Assembly: GCA_030680355.1 (NCBI GenBank)
Contig: JAUXVF010000031.1
Span: forward strand, 310,001-374,000
DNA length: 64,000 bases
Direction: 5' to 3'
From: Caulobacter sp.
GTDB taxonomy: Bacteria; Pseudomonadota; Alphaproteobacteria; Caulobacterales; Caulobacteraceae
This document shows, piece by piece, positions 25,592 through 34,041 of the stretch. The translations under genes and the position numbers were made by a program. Numbering within the stretch: the stretch's first letter is position 1; each line of letters begins with the position of its first letter. A model generated the notes under the pieces. The model was given only the letters and a program-made list of their open reading frames with translations. It was not told the DNA's origin and did no database searches.

Positions 25592-26805
25592 TCAGTCTGG
25601 ACATGGCGCTTTCGCCCGAGGACGCCGCTTTTCGCGACGAGGTCCGGGCGTTTCTCGCCGAGAAATTCACGCCGAAACTGCGCGAGGAGGCCGAACGACA
25701 GATCGGTATTTTTGCCGACGGCGACCTGTCGCGGCGCTGGCACCGCGTTCTCTACGAGCAGGGCTGGATCGCCCCCAACTGGCCGAAGCGCTTCGGCGGC
25801 GCGGAGTTCACCGCCACCCAACAGTACATCTTCGCCGTCGAGTGCGCCGCGGCCGGCACGCCGGCGCTTCCCGGCATGGCGATCACCATGTGCGGTCCGG
25901 TGATCATGCGTTACGGAACGCCCGAGCAGCAGGACTTCTTCCTGCCCCGCATCCTGTCGTGCGAACACTACTGGTGTCAGGGTTACAGCGAGCCGCAGTC
26001 GGGTTCCGACCTGGCCTCGCTGCGCTGCCGGGCCGACCGGGTCGGCGACGAATACGTCGTCAACGGCCAAAAAATCTGGACCACCCACGCCCAGCACGCC
26101 AACTGGATCTTCATGCTGGTGCGGACCTCCCAGGAGGGGCCGCCGCAGGCGGGCATCAGCTTCATCGTCCTGCCGATGGACACGCCCGGAATCACCGTGC
26201 GCCCGATCGTCTCGATGTCGGGCGAACATGAGGTCAACGAGGTCTTCTTCGACAACGTCAAGGTTCCGGTCGCCAACCTCATCGGCGAGGAGAACAAGGG
26301 TTGGTCCGTCGCCAAGTTCCTGCTGCTTAACGAGCGGGGAGGCGGTTCGGCGGCGACCTATCTGAAGTCCAACCTGACGCAGTTGCGCCGGGTGCTTGCC
26401 TCCGACGAGGGCGGGTTCAGCAAGATGCTGGGCCGCCCGGCCTTCGTTCGCAGGCTGGCCGAGCTGGAAATCGACATCCTGGCCATCGAATGCTCCGAGC
26501 GCACGGCCATCCAGGCCCTGTCGCGCGGGGAAGCGGTGCTGGACGACGCCATGGCCTCGATCCAGAAACTCAAGACCAGCGAAGCGCTCCAGACGATCAG
26601 CGAGCTCGGCGTCGAGGCGATCGGCCAGTACGCCATGGCCAACCAGGGACCGGCTCTGTTTGGCGGTGGCAACCAAGCCACTGTCGGGCCGGCCAGGGCG
26701 CTGACCCCGGTGGCCACCTACCTCAACATGCGAGCCTTCACGATCTTCGGCGGCTCCAGCGAGGTGCAGCGCAACATCCTCGCGCGCACCGCCCTGAAGC
26801 TCTGA
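25588..26805 (+). CDS. Acyl-CoA dehydrogenase (FadE-type, subunit of a probable pair)
   Basis: A 405-aa acyl-CoA dehydrogenase. Visible motifs: CQGYSEPQSGSDLASLRC (flavin/substrate), QKIWTTHAQHANWIF, and FGGSSEVQRNILARTAL at the C terminus. It is followed 20 bases later by a second acyl-CoA dehydrogenase of similar size. Adjacent pairs like this (FadE28-FadE29, FadE26-FadE27 and others) often form alpha2beta2 heterotetramers acting on steroid side-chain CoA esters, where one subunit may lose residues of the active site. The gene starts in an ATGA overlap with the nitroreductase gene. Heterotetramer formation is an inference. Confidence 0.9.
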   Translation: MISLDMALSPEDAAFRDEVRAFLAEKFTPKLREEAERQIGIFADGDLSRRWHRVLYEQGWIAPNWPKRFGGAEFTATQQYIFAVECAAAGTPALPGMAITMCGPVIMRYGTPEQQDFFLPRILSCEHYWCQGYSEPQSGSDLASLRCRADRVGDEYVVNGQKIWTTHAQHANWIFMLVRTSQEGPPQAGISFIVLPMDTPGITVRPIVSMSGEHEVNEVFFDNVKVPVANLIGEENKGWSVAKFLLLNERGGGSAATYLKSNLTQLRRVLASDEGGFSKMLGRPAFVRRLAELEIDILAIECSERTAIQALSRGEAVLDDAMASIQKLKTSEALQTISELGVEAIGQYAMANQGPALFGGGNQATVGPARALTPVATYLNMRAFTIFGGSSEVQRNILARTALKL

Positions 26806-26825
26806 CGATGACAGGAACAGACGTC

Positions 26826-27959
26826 ATGGATTTTGGTGAGACCGAGATGGAGCGGGCGCTCGCCGAGCCGCTCGGCCGCTTCCTGGAGGAACGTTACGAC
26901 TTCCAGGAGCGGCAGAAGCGTCTGGCGTCGCCGGAGTGGCGCCCTGACCTATGGCGCGCCCTGGCCAGCGAACTGGGCGTCGTGGGCGCCGCCCTGCCGG
27001 AGACGGTCGGCGGTATGGGCGGCGGGCCCGCCGAAGTGGGCGCCGTCATGCGGGCTTTCGGTCGCCGTCTGGTGATGGAGCCCTTCCTGACGACGGTGGT
27101 GATGGGGGCGGGCCTGCTGAGGGCCTGGGATAACGCGGCCGCCGCGCCGCTGCTGGCCGCCATCGCCGAGGGAGCGACGACCGTCGCCGTGGCCCATGCC
27201 GAGCCGAACGGCGGCTTTGAGCCCGCCTATGTCTCAGCCCGCGCGGTCGCTTCCGGGGACGGCTATGTACTCAACGGCCGCAAGGCTCTGGTGCTGAACG
27301 CCGCCGCGGCCCGCCACATCATCATTGTGGCCCGCACGGCCGGCGACGTCGAGGACGCGGAGGGTGTTTCCCTCTTCCTGCTCGACGCCGCGACGCCAGG
27401 CTTGGAGCGGCTCGACTATGGAACCATCGACGGCGGCTCCGCGTCGGATCTCATCCTGACGAATGTTCGGGTCGCGGCCGACAAGGTCATCGGTCCGATC
27501 GGCAAGGCCCTGCCGCTGGTCGAACGGATGCTGGACGAGGCGACCACAGCGGTATGCGCCGAGGCCTGCGGCCTGATGCAGTCCCTGGTCGACATCACCG
27601 TCGACTACACGCGGCAACGCAAACAGTTCGGCAGGGCGATCGCTGAATTCCAGGTCCTGCAACACCGGATGGTGGACATGATGATCGAGGCCAAACAGGC
27701 GGCCAGCCTGACGATGGTCGCCCGACTCAAGCTGGACAGCTCCGATCGCGCGGCGGCCGTGTCGGCGGCCAAGAGCCGGGTCGGCCGGGCCTGCCGGTCT
27801 GTCAGCCAGGCGGCCGTCCAACTGCATGGCGGTATCGGCATCGCCGACGAGACGCCGGTCAGCCACTACTTCCGGCGCGCCCTGATGATCGAACAGCAGT
27901 TCGGATCCAGCGACTATCATCTGGACCGCTACGAGCGCCTGCAGATCTACTCCCTCTAA
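26826..27959 (+). CDS. Acyl-CoA dehydrogenase, partner of the preceding gene
   Basis: A 377-aa acyl-CoA dehydrogenase-family protein, more divergent than its neighbour: the middle flavin block is weak (VAHAEPNGGFEPAYVSARA) and the C-terminal part has YTRQRKQFGRAIAEFQVLQH and LHGGIGIADETPVSHYFRR. The ATG at 26826 is chosen because AGGAA lies 8 bases ahead; an ATG at 26808 is also in frame but without a ribosome site. Together with the gene at 25588 it probably forms a two-gene heteromeric dehydrogenase of the steroid/terpenoid side-chain type. The last gene before the MerR regulator. Confidence 0.88.
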   Translation: MDFGETEMERALAEPLGRFLEERYDFQERQKRLASPEWRPDLWRALASELGVVGAALPETVGGMGGGPAEVGAVMRAFGRRLVMEPFLTTVVMGAGLLRAWDNAAAAPLLAAIAEGATTVAVAHAEPNGGFEPAYVSARAVASGDGYVLNGRKALVLNAAAARHIIIVARTAGDVEDAEGVSLFLLDAATPGLERLDYGTIDGGSASDLILTNVRVAADKVIGPIGKALPLVERMLDEATTAVCAEACGLMQSLVDITVDYTRQRKQFGRAIAEFQVLQHRMVDMMIEAKQAASLTMVARLKLDSSDRAAAVSAAKSRVGRACRSVSQAAVQLHGGIGIADETPVSHYFRRALMIEQQFGSSDYHLDRYERLQIYSL

Positions 27960-28015
27960 CCTCGCGACGCCCTGCCAGCCTTCTGAGCAACGCAGGGAGA
28001 GAAAGGAGTCCCCGG

Positions 28016-28492
28016 ATGGCCAGCCCTGGAAAATTGGATCGCAGCCAACCGATCGGCGAGATCTGCAAGGAGTTCTCCGTAACGCCGCGCGCGGTCCGCT
28101 TCTATGAAGACATGGGCCTCCTGGCGCCACGGCGCGAAGGTGTCACGCGGATGTTTTCCCGCCGTGAAAAGGCGCGTCTACGGATGATCCTGACCGGTAA
28201 GCGCATGCGTCTGTCGATCCGCGACATCGCCGATATACTCTCGTTGCGTGACGAGGACGATGGCAACGAAGTCCAGCGACATGCGGCGCTTGAGCTGTTT
28301 CGCCGTCAGCTTGATCTGCTCCTGCGCCAGCGGGCGGAGATCGACGAGGCCATGGAGATGCTGCGGCAGGCCTGTGAGACCCTTGAAGGCGAGGTTGCAC
28401 CAACAGGCGGCCCGAATAGCAGCGCCGCCGGGTCCTTCGAGACCATGGACCGCTCGGCCCGGCGGGCGTCCGGGCCGTCCAGCGCGGGATGA
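28016..28492 (+). CDS. MerR family transcriptional regulator
   Basis: A 158-aa regulator. The N-terminal winged helix reads IGEICKEFSVTPRAVRFYEDMGLLAPRREG, the classic MerR pattern with RFYE and GLL, followed by MFSRREKARLRMILTGKRM and a long dimerisation helix (about residues 85-125). There is no Cys-rich metal-binding loop, so it belongs to the group near beta-oxidation and isovaleryl-CoA dehydrogenase genes rather than to metal sensors. GGAG lies ahead of the ATG. It overlaps the next SDR gene by ATGA. The likely targets are its own operon or other dehydrogenase genes here. Confidence 0.9.
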   Translation: MASPGKLDRSQPIGEICKEFSVTPRAVRFYEDMGLLAPRREGVTRMFSRREKARLRMILTGKRMRLSIRDIADILSLRDEDDGNEVQRHAALELFRRQLDLLLRQRAEIDEAMEMLRQACETLEGEVAPTGGPNSSAAGSFETMDRSARRASGPSSAG

Positions 28493-29238
28493 CAAGGGTC
28501 CTGGAGGGGAAGGTCGCTGTCGTCACGGGCGGCAGCCGTGGCATCGGTCTGGCGATCGCCAGACGCTTTGCCGACGAAGGTGCGCTGGTGTTCGTCTGTT
28601 CCCGCGACGCCGCGGCGCTCGAGAAGGCGGCTGCGGAGATCGGTCCGCGGGGCAGGGGGGTTGCGGCCGACGCGACCGCCCTGGGCGACCTCGACCATCT
28701 GATGGAGCGGGTCCGGTCCGAAGCCGGTCGCATCGACATCCTTGTCGCCAACGCGGGCGGGGGCGAGATTGCCCGTCTGGGCGACATCACCGAACAGAAC
28801 TTCGATCGAACGTTCGCCCTCAACGTCAAAGGCGTGGTGTTCACCGTGCAGAAGGCGTTGCCGCTGCTCAGCAAGGGGGCATCGGTGATCCTTATCGGCT
28901 CCAGCGGCTCGGTGAAGGCACTGCCGTCGCAGAGCCTGTACGGCGCCTCAAAGGCCGCGTTGCGCAGCCTCGCGCGGAGCTGGACGCTTGAGCTGAAGCG
29001 CCGCCGTATCCGCGTCAATGTCCTGAGCCCCGGTCCGGTCGAGACGGCCAGTCTGATGAGCATGGCGCCGCCCGGCCTGGAAGCCGCCTTCCTCGACAAT
29101 CTCGCAGGCCTGATTCCGCTCGGTCGGGTCGGGCAGCCTGACGAGATCAGCCAGGCCGCCCTGTTCCTGGCGTCGGAGGCGTCCAGCTTCGTTGCCGGGG
29201 TCGAGCTGTTTGTCGACGGCGGCCACGCCCAGGTCTGA
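28489..29238 (+). CDS. Short-chain dehydrogenase/reductase
   Basis: A 249-aa classical SDR with TGGSRGIG at residues 13-20, VANAGG, the SSGSV strand and a complete YGASK motif, ending in VELFVDGG. It overlaps the MerR gene by four bases and its stop lies only two bases from the stop of the convergent SDR gene on the other strand. It probably oxidises a hydroxyacyl-CoA or alcohol of the pathway; coenzyme preference (NAD or NADP) cannot be read safely, although the CSRDAA segment after beta-strand 2 with an Arg suggests NADP(H). Confidence 0.88.
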   Translation: MTRVLEGKVAVVTGGSRGIGLAIARRFADEGALVFVCSRDAAALEKAAAEIGPRGRGVAADATALGDLDHLMERVRSEAGRIDILVANAGGGEIARLGDITEQNFDRTFALNVKGVVFTVQKALPLLSKGASVILIGSSGSVKALPSQSLYGASKAALRSLARSWTLELKRRRIRVNVLSPGPVETASLMSMAPPGLEAAFLDNLAGLIPLGRVGQPDEISQAALFLASEASSFVAGVELFVDGGHAQV

Positions 29239-29240
29239 TC

Positions 29241-30062
29241 TCAGCCTGAGGGCGGGCGCCGGTCCGCCGGCGGCGCGGGTGGCATGACATAGTTCAGCGC
29301 CAGTCGTCCGCCGTCGGCGTAAATCGTCTGCCCGGCGATGTAGGCGGCCTCGGGGCTGGCCAGAAACAGGACGATGGAGGCGATTTCGTCGGGTTCCCCG
29401 ATCCGCCCCACGGGCGTGCGTGACATCATCAACTGGAGCATGGCCGGGTTGTCTTCCAGCGTCTCGGTCATGGCCGTTCTGATCGGTCCGGGCCCCACCG
29501 CGTTGACCCGGATTCCATGCGGCGCCAGCGACAGGGCCATGACCTTGGTCAGCATGCCCAGCCCGGCCTTGCTGACGCAGTATGGAGCCTGGGTGGGAAC
29601 CCCCAGAACGCCGCCGACCGAAGAGATGTGAATGATCGCATCGCCCCGACCGTCGGCGAGCATCCGCCGGGCGACGGCCTTGCCGACCAGAAAGGCTCCG
29701 GTCAGGTTCACATCGAGCACGCTGTTCCATTCGGCTTCCTCCAGATCAAGGAAGTCGACGTTGGCGCTCATCCGTCCGGCCGCGCAGACCGCGACGTCCA
29801 GGCCCCCGAAACGTTCGGCGGCCGCATCCACCATCGCCTGGACCTGAGACGCCACGCTGACGTCGACGGCGATTCCCATGGCCTGGCCGCCGGCCGCGTT
29901 GATCCCGGCCGCCGCCGTTTCAGCCCGCGCCGGATCCAGGTCCGCGATGACAACGCTTGCGCCCTCGTCCGCGAACTTCGTGGCGATGGCCAGTCCAATA
30001 CCGCCCGCGCCGCCAGTGACGACGACGGCCTTGTCTCGGAATCGAGCTCTAGAAATCATCAT
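29241..30062 (-). CDS. Short-chain dehydrogenase/reductase
   Basis: A 273-aa SDR on the minus strand, convergent with the SDR at 28489 and divergent from the SDR at 30251. TGGAGGIG near residues 16-23, VIADLDPA (acidic residue at the end of strand 2, suggesting NAD), HISSVGGV and YCVSKAG make a complete set, ending in TIYADGG. A proline-rich tail of about 20 residues follows. Two consecutive ATGs open the frame; the first is taken as the start. It may oxidise a hydroxyl group in the substrate or an intermediate. Confidence 0.87.
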   Translation of the reverse strand: MMISRARFRDKAVVVTGGAGGIGLAIATKFADEGASVVIADLDPARAETAAAGINAAGGQAMGIAVDVSVASQVQAMVDAAAERFGGLDVAVCAAGRMSANVDFLDLEEAEWNSVLDVNLTGAFLVGKAVARRMLADGRGDAIIHISSVGGVLGVPTQAPYCVSKAGLGMLTKVMALSLAPHGIRVNAVGPGPIRTAMTETLEDNPAMLQLMMSRTPVGRIGEPDEIASIVLFLASPEAAYIAGQTIYADGGRLALNYVMPPAPPADRRPPSG

Positions 30063-30250
30063 GAAATCTACTTTTTGGATTCAAATTGATGCGGGATCGT
30101 GATGGGCGCCTGGCGCAAAATTATATTGAATAGGAAGTGCCCCGCAGGAGGCTGCCGAGCATTCCAGATTGAACAGCGTATGAAAACCAGCAATCGTATC
30201 GATAAATTGGCACGGGATAGCGCGCCGTTGCCGTGGGGAGGGCTATCGTG

Positions 30251-31042
30251 ATGCCAGAAAAAGGCGTGGCGTTGATCACGGGGGCTTCCGCCGGGATCGG
30301 CGCGGCCTATGCCGCGATCCTGGCCGCGCGGGGGTATGATCTGGTCCTGGTGGCGCGCGATCACGTGCGGCTTGAGGCGGCGTCCGCCGCGCTTCGCGGA
30401 TCGACCGACGTGGCCGTCGAGGTGCTGCCGGCGGACCTCACCCGTCCCGCCGACCTTCGCCGTGTCGAGCGCAGACTGTTACGGGACGACATCTCGGTTC
30501 TGGTGAACAATGCGGGCATCGCTGTGCCCGGTCGCCTGGTCGATATGCCGCCTGACCGTCTTGAGGCCATGCTGCTGCTGAACGTATTGGCCTCGACCCG
30601 CCTGGCGCGGGCGGTAGCGCCGGGGTTTGTGGCCCGCGGGCGCGGTGACATCATCAATGTCGGCTCCGTGGTCGGTCTGAACGCCGATCGCCCCGGCATC
30701 AGCGCCGTGTACACCGCCAGCAAGGCCTACCTCCTGGCTCTGAGCGAGGGGCTTCAAAACGAGCTCGGCCGGGCGGGTGTGAGGGTGCAGGCCGTCCTGC
30801 CGGGGATGACCCGGACGGAAATCTGGGAGAAGGCGAACATCGACATTGACGCGCTCGCCGCGGATCGACTGATGGGAGCCGAGGTGATGGTCGAGGCCGC
30901 CCTGCGTGGTCTCGATCTTGGTGAACGGGTCACCATCCCGTCGTTGCCCGACATCGCCGACTGGCTCTCTTTCATGGCCGCGCGGGAGGCCCTTCGGCCG
31001 AACCTCTCCCGATCGGAGGCCGCTGATCGCTATGGTGACTGA
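30251..31042 (+). CDS. Short-chain dehydrogenase/reductase (DltE/YdfG-like)
   Basis: A 263-aa SDR starting at the ATG at 30251 behind GGGGAGGG; a GTG at 30233 is in frame but overlaps that site. Motifs: TGASAGIGAAYA, VNNAG, INVGSVVGL and YTASKAY. The C-terminal part lacks the usual DGG ending and instead runs LDLGERVTIPSLPDIADWL, which is the pattern of the DltE/YdfG-like reductases. It lies just ahead of the TonB receptor. Candidate roles are ketone reduction or 3-hydroxy-ketone oxidation on the incoming substrate. Confidence 0.86.
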   Translation: MPEKGVALITGASAGIGAAYAAILAARGYDLVLVARDHVRLEAASAALRGSTDVAVEVLPADLTRPADLRRVERRLLRDDISVLVNNAGIAVPGRLVDMPPDRLEAMLLLNVLASTRLARAVAPGFVARGRGDIINVGSVVGLNADRPGISAVYTASKAYLLALSEGLQNELGRAGVRVQAVLPGMTRTEIWEKANIDIDALAADRLMGAEVMVEAALRGLDLGERVTIPSLPDIADWLSFMAAREALRPNLSRSEAADRYGD

Positions 31043-31417
31043 CCGGAACGGCGAGTCGGGGGTTGCCGTCGGGCAGGGCCCCTCCGGTGCCCGTGAGCAC
31101 CTGAAGAGCCGCAATCGGAGCGCGATCTCAGCCATAAATTCCGGCCCATAGCGTGTAATTTGTGATGGACTTCCTAGAACGGGATACAAGTTATTCCGGG
31201 GGAATATCGACGGCGAGGTCCTAAAAAGACAATTAATACAAACAAATAGATATGTTGATCGGCGATAAGGCGACAATTCTTTCTGGAACACGTTGCATTT
31301 TATGGCTGGCAAAAAGCCACAGCCGACATATAGTTCCCATGCCAACCTGCAAAACTGTCTCGGTTGGCCGGATTACGCCCCACACAAAAGGGGGCGAACC
31401 ATGGGGAGGACCAAACG
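31043..31417. promoter_or_regulatory. Intergenic region ahead of the TonB receptor
   Basis: This 375-bp gap is clearly richer in A+T than the surrounding genes and has no credible gene. It carries two KstR-like elements: TAGAACGGGATACA (31175-31188) and TGGAACACGTTGCA (31284-31297). The second matches TnnAACnnGTTnnA at every fixed position. Short AT-rich tracts (AATTAATACAAACAAATAG) near 31231 may belong to the promoter. The receptor's GGGAGGA ribosome site is at the end. Confidence 0.45.
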
Positions 31418-33628
31418 ATGAGACGTTCACATCTGATTTTTGCCTTGTTCGCGGGCTCTGCATCACTGCTCCCCGCCGCAGCGCTTGCGCAAAGCGGGCC
31501 GAACACCAAGGCGCCGGCCGCAGCCACAGTCACCGAAGTCATCGTGACCGCGCAGCGTCGGTCCGAGAGACTGGTCGACGTTCCGGCGTCACTGGCTGTC
31601 ATCACGTCAGCCCAGTTGAAAGACGGCGGCGTCGAGAGTTCGCGTGATCTCCGCCTGCTGACGCCCGGCCTCAACATCACCTCGCAAGGCACCTATGTTC
31701 AGCCGACCATCCGTGGCGTCGGCACGACGGTGACCGGGACGGGCGCTGATCCAAACGTCGCCGTCTATGTGGACGGCGTGTACATTTCGAGCCAGGGCTC
31801 GGCGTTGTTCGATTTCAACAACATCGAGCAGATCGAAGTCCTGAAGGGCCCCCAGGGCTCCCTGTACGGGCGTAACGCCACTGGTGGCGCCATTGTCGTG
31901 ACGACCATGGCCCCCTCTCTGGTGGAAACCAGCGGCAACCTCTCGGCCAGCTACGGCAGCTTCAATGAGGTTGGTCTGTCGGCTTACGGCAACATCCCGC
32001 TGAGTGATGTGTTCGCCATGAGCGTCGCCGCCTATAGCCGCAAGAATGACGGCTATACGCGCAATCTCGCGCTCGGCGGAAAGAAGTCCTCGATCACGGA
32101 CTCCAGTGGCGTGCGTGCTCGGTTGCTCTTCAAGCCGAGCGACGATTTCCGCGCCATCCTGACGGGCTCCTACATCAAACAGTCGGACAATACGGCCTAT
32201 TCCTATCGTCCGCTCAACGGCAACACGCCCCAGCAGGGGAGCGTCGCCGCCCATATCCCGAACAACGATTACAAGCACATCTCGCTGAACGACGATCCCT
32301 ATAACAAGCTCGACTACAAATCGGTGAACCTGAACGCCGACTGGACCCGGTCCTGGGGCAAGATCACGTCGATCACCAGCTGGGCCTATACCAAATACCC
32401 GTTCAAGACCGACCTGGACGGCACTGAAGTCGCGGTTCAGACCTTTATTGCGGATCCGCAGACCCAGGAGACCACGACCCAGGAGTTCATCTACACCTCG
32501 CCGGTCATGGGCCGGGTGTCGTGGCTGGGCGGCGTCTACTACTATCACGACGAGTCCATCACCCAGGCGCGCGTGGCGATCGGCGGCGTTTTCTACCCGT
32601 CTCCGGCGCTTCGTCCCTATGTGGAGGTGACCGCCACGGCCTACTCGGCCTATGCGGAAGTCAACTTCGCGATCACCGACAGCCTGCACCTTACGGCCGG
32701 CGGTCGCTACAGCAGCGAAGAGAAGAAGTCGACCAACAAGGACGGCGGGGCCGGTGGAGCCCTGATGCTTGACGCCTCCCACACCTGGTCGGCGTTCACG
32801 CCTCGCGTCGCCTTGCGCTATGACCTGAGCGACCAGTCCAGCACCTATTTCAGCTACAGCGAAGGCTTCAAGAGCGGCCTGTTCGATGGCGGTGCGACGG
32901 GCGCCTGCACCACCAATGTGCGGCCCAACGCTTCCTGCCCATCCGCCGGCGTGCCCGTTCAGCCTGAAAAGGTGAGGGCCTACGAGATTGGCTACAAGTA
33001 CAACGCCGGCTCTACGTTCCTGTCCACGGCTATCTTCTTTACCGAATACAAGAATATCCAGATCAACGCCTTGAACAGCCTCAACCAACAGGTGCTCTAC
33101 AACGCGGCCGCTGGTGAGATTTATGGCGCTGATATCGATTTCTCGACACGCCTGAACGAGAATTTCAAGATCCACGCCGGCGCCGCCTACACCCATGGGC
33201 GCTACACCAGCTTCGCCCAGGGTCAGAACTGGGTGCCGGTTTTTGCCGCTGGTCTGCCCAACGGCAATACGCAGGTCGTGACTAACGACTCCGGAAACAC
33301 TCTGATCCGGACGCCGGAAATCACCGGCTTTGGATCGCTCACCTATCAGCGCGATCTCGCCGTCGGCCGGCTGGAGTCCACCGTTACGGCCTCCTACAGC
33401 AGCTCGTACTTCTGGCACGTCAACAACCGTCTGAAGCAACCCGCGTTCACGATCCTGAACGCGAACCTCAGCTGGTTCTCGCCGTCGGACGCCTGGAAGG
33501 TCACCCTGTTTGGCGCCAACCTGACCAACGAACATACTCAACTCTATGTTCGTGAGGCCGCTGTGGGGGACTTCGTCTCCTACTCCAAACCCCGGTCGTT
33601 CGGCGTCTCGCTGGGGTACAAGTTCTAA
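31418..33628 (+). CDS. TonB-dependent outer-membrane receptor
   Basis: A 736-aa outer-membrane protein. The first 25 residues form a signal peptide (MRRSHLIFALFAGSASLLPAAALAQ) with an Ala-x-Ala-like cleavage site. A TonB box-like VTEVIVTAQR precedes the plug domain, which has the standard blocks PASLAVITSAQL, PTIRGVGTT, VYVDGVYIS, and IEQIEVLKGPQGSLYGRNATGG. The beta-barrel follows and ends in SLGYKF with a terminal Phe. GGGAGGA precedes the ATG at 31418. It probably takes up the hydrophobic substrate of the cluster across the outer membrane with TonB-ExbBD energy. No siderophore genes are near, which supports a carbon-source role. Confidence 0.95.
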   Translation: MRRSHLIFALFAGSASLLPAAALAQSGPNTKAPAAATVTEVIVTAQRRSERLVDVPASLAVITSAQLKDGGVESSRDLRLLTPGLNITSQGTYVQPTIRGVGTTVTGTGADPNVAVYVDGVYISSQGSALFDFNNIEQIEVLKGPQGSLYGRNATGGAIVVTTMAPSLVETSGNLSASYGSFNEVGLSAYGNIPLSDVFAMSVAAYSRKNDGYTRNLALGGKKSSITDSSGVRARLLFKPSDDFRAILTGSYIKQSDNTAYSYRPLNGNTPQQGSVAAHIPNNDYKHISLNDDPYNKLDYKSVNLNADWTRSWGKITSITSWAYTKYPFKTDLDGTEVAVQTFIADPQTQETTTQEFIYTSPVMGRVSWLGGVYYYHDESITQARVAIGGVFYPSPALRPYVEVTATAYSAYAEVNFAITDSLHLTAGGRYSSEEKKSTNKDGGAGGALMLDASHTWSAFTPRVALRYDLSDQSSTYFSYSEGFKSGLFDGGATGACTTNVRPNASCPSAGVPVQPEKVRAYEIGYKYNAGSTFLSTAIFFTEYKNIQINALNSLNQQVLYNAAAGEIYGADIDFSTRLNENFKIHAGAAYTHGRYTSFAQGQNWVPVFAAGLPNGNTQVVTNDSGNTLIRTPEITGFGSLTYQRDLAVGRLESTVTASYSSSYFWHVNNRLKQPAFTILNANLSWFSPSDAWKVTLFGANLTNEHTQLYVREAAVGDFVSYSKPRSFGVSLGYKF

Positions 33629-33656
33629 CCCAGCCTTATGTAGCCAAGCACTAAGG

Positions 33657-33685
33657 TGCGGCCGCGCTTTCCAGGCGCGGCCGCA
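33657..33685 (+). terminator. Strong hairpin after the TonB receptor gene
   Basis: An 11-bp perfect stem TGCGGCCGCGC/GCGCGGCCGCA with a 7-base loop lies 28 bases after the receptor stop. Only a short mixed tail (TCGCTTT) follows, so it may be a terminator or an mRNA 3'-end stabiliser. Confidence 0.5.
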
Positions 33686-34041
33686 TCGCTTTGATCCCTT
33701 CGAACGCCGCCTCGAGTGCTCCCGGACGTACGACGATGGGCGAAACGTCGGCCCACGGCTCTTCAGCCGAGGTCAGAGTTCCTCGGCACTCGGCTGAGTG
33801 GACACCGGCCAGAAAATCACAACGCGATGCGCCGCTTTCCGGCTGTTCCGACAGGTTCACATCCAGGCCGATTTGGCCCGGATTGCCGTGCCTGACCGCC
33901 CTCGAATTGGCCCAGGGTCAGCCGCTTCGACAGCAGGTGAAAGCGGGCCGTTTGACGGGCCCTTCCGGGGTTGACAAGGCGCTGCACGAACAGACTAGAT
34001 GAGTAAGATTATCTATAGAAATAAGGCGAGGGAGGGAAAGC
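33686..34041. other. Gene-free stretch between the TonB receptor and the phosphotransferase gene
   Basis: No frame here has a convincing ribosome site or recognisable protein. Short frames of 69-103 codons on both strands read like random high-GC translation. Near the right end TTGACA at 33971 is followed 17-19 bases later by AT-rich ACTAGATG, a possible promoter for the phosphotransferase gene whose GGGAGGG ribosome site is at 34030. The rest may be a decayed gene, but I cannot name one. Confidence 0.4.

Noticed and set aside
30208..30232. Possible sigma-54 promoter (TGGCACG ... TTGC) ahead of the SDR at 30251
   Set aside because: The spacing between the two parts is about 14 bases instead of 4, so it does not fit the -24/-12 pattern.
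31255..31268. FNR/FixK-like box TTGATCGGCGATAA ahead of the TonB receptor
   Set aside because: The right half is GATAA, not ATCAA; only one half-site matches, so no anaerobic control is claimed.
33691..34002. Plus-strand frame of 103 codons and minus-strand frame of 69 codons
   Set aside because: No ribosome site, no recognisable pattern, irregular composition; listed as gene-free.
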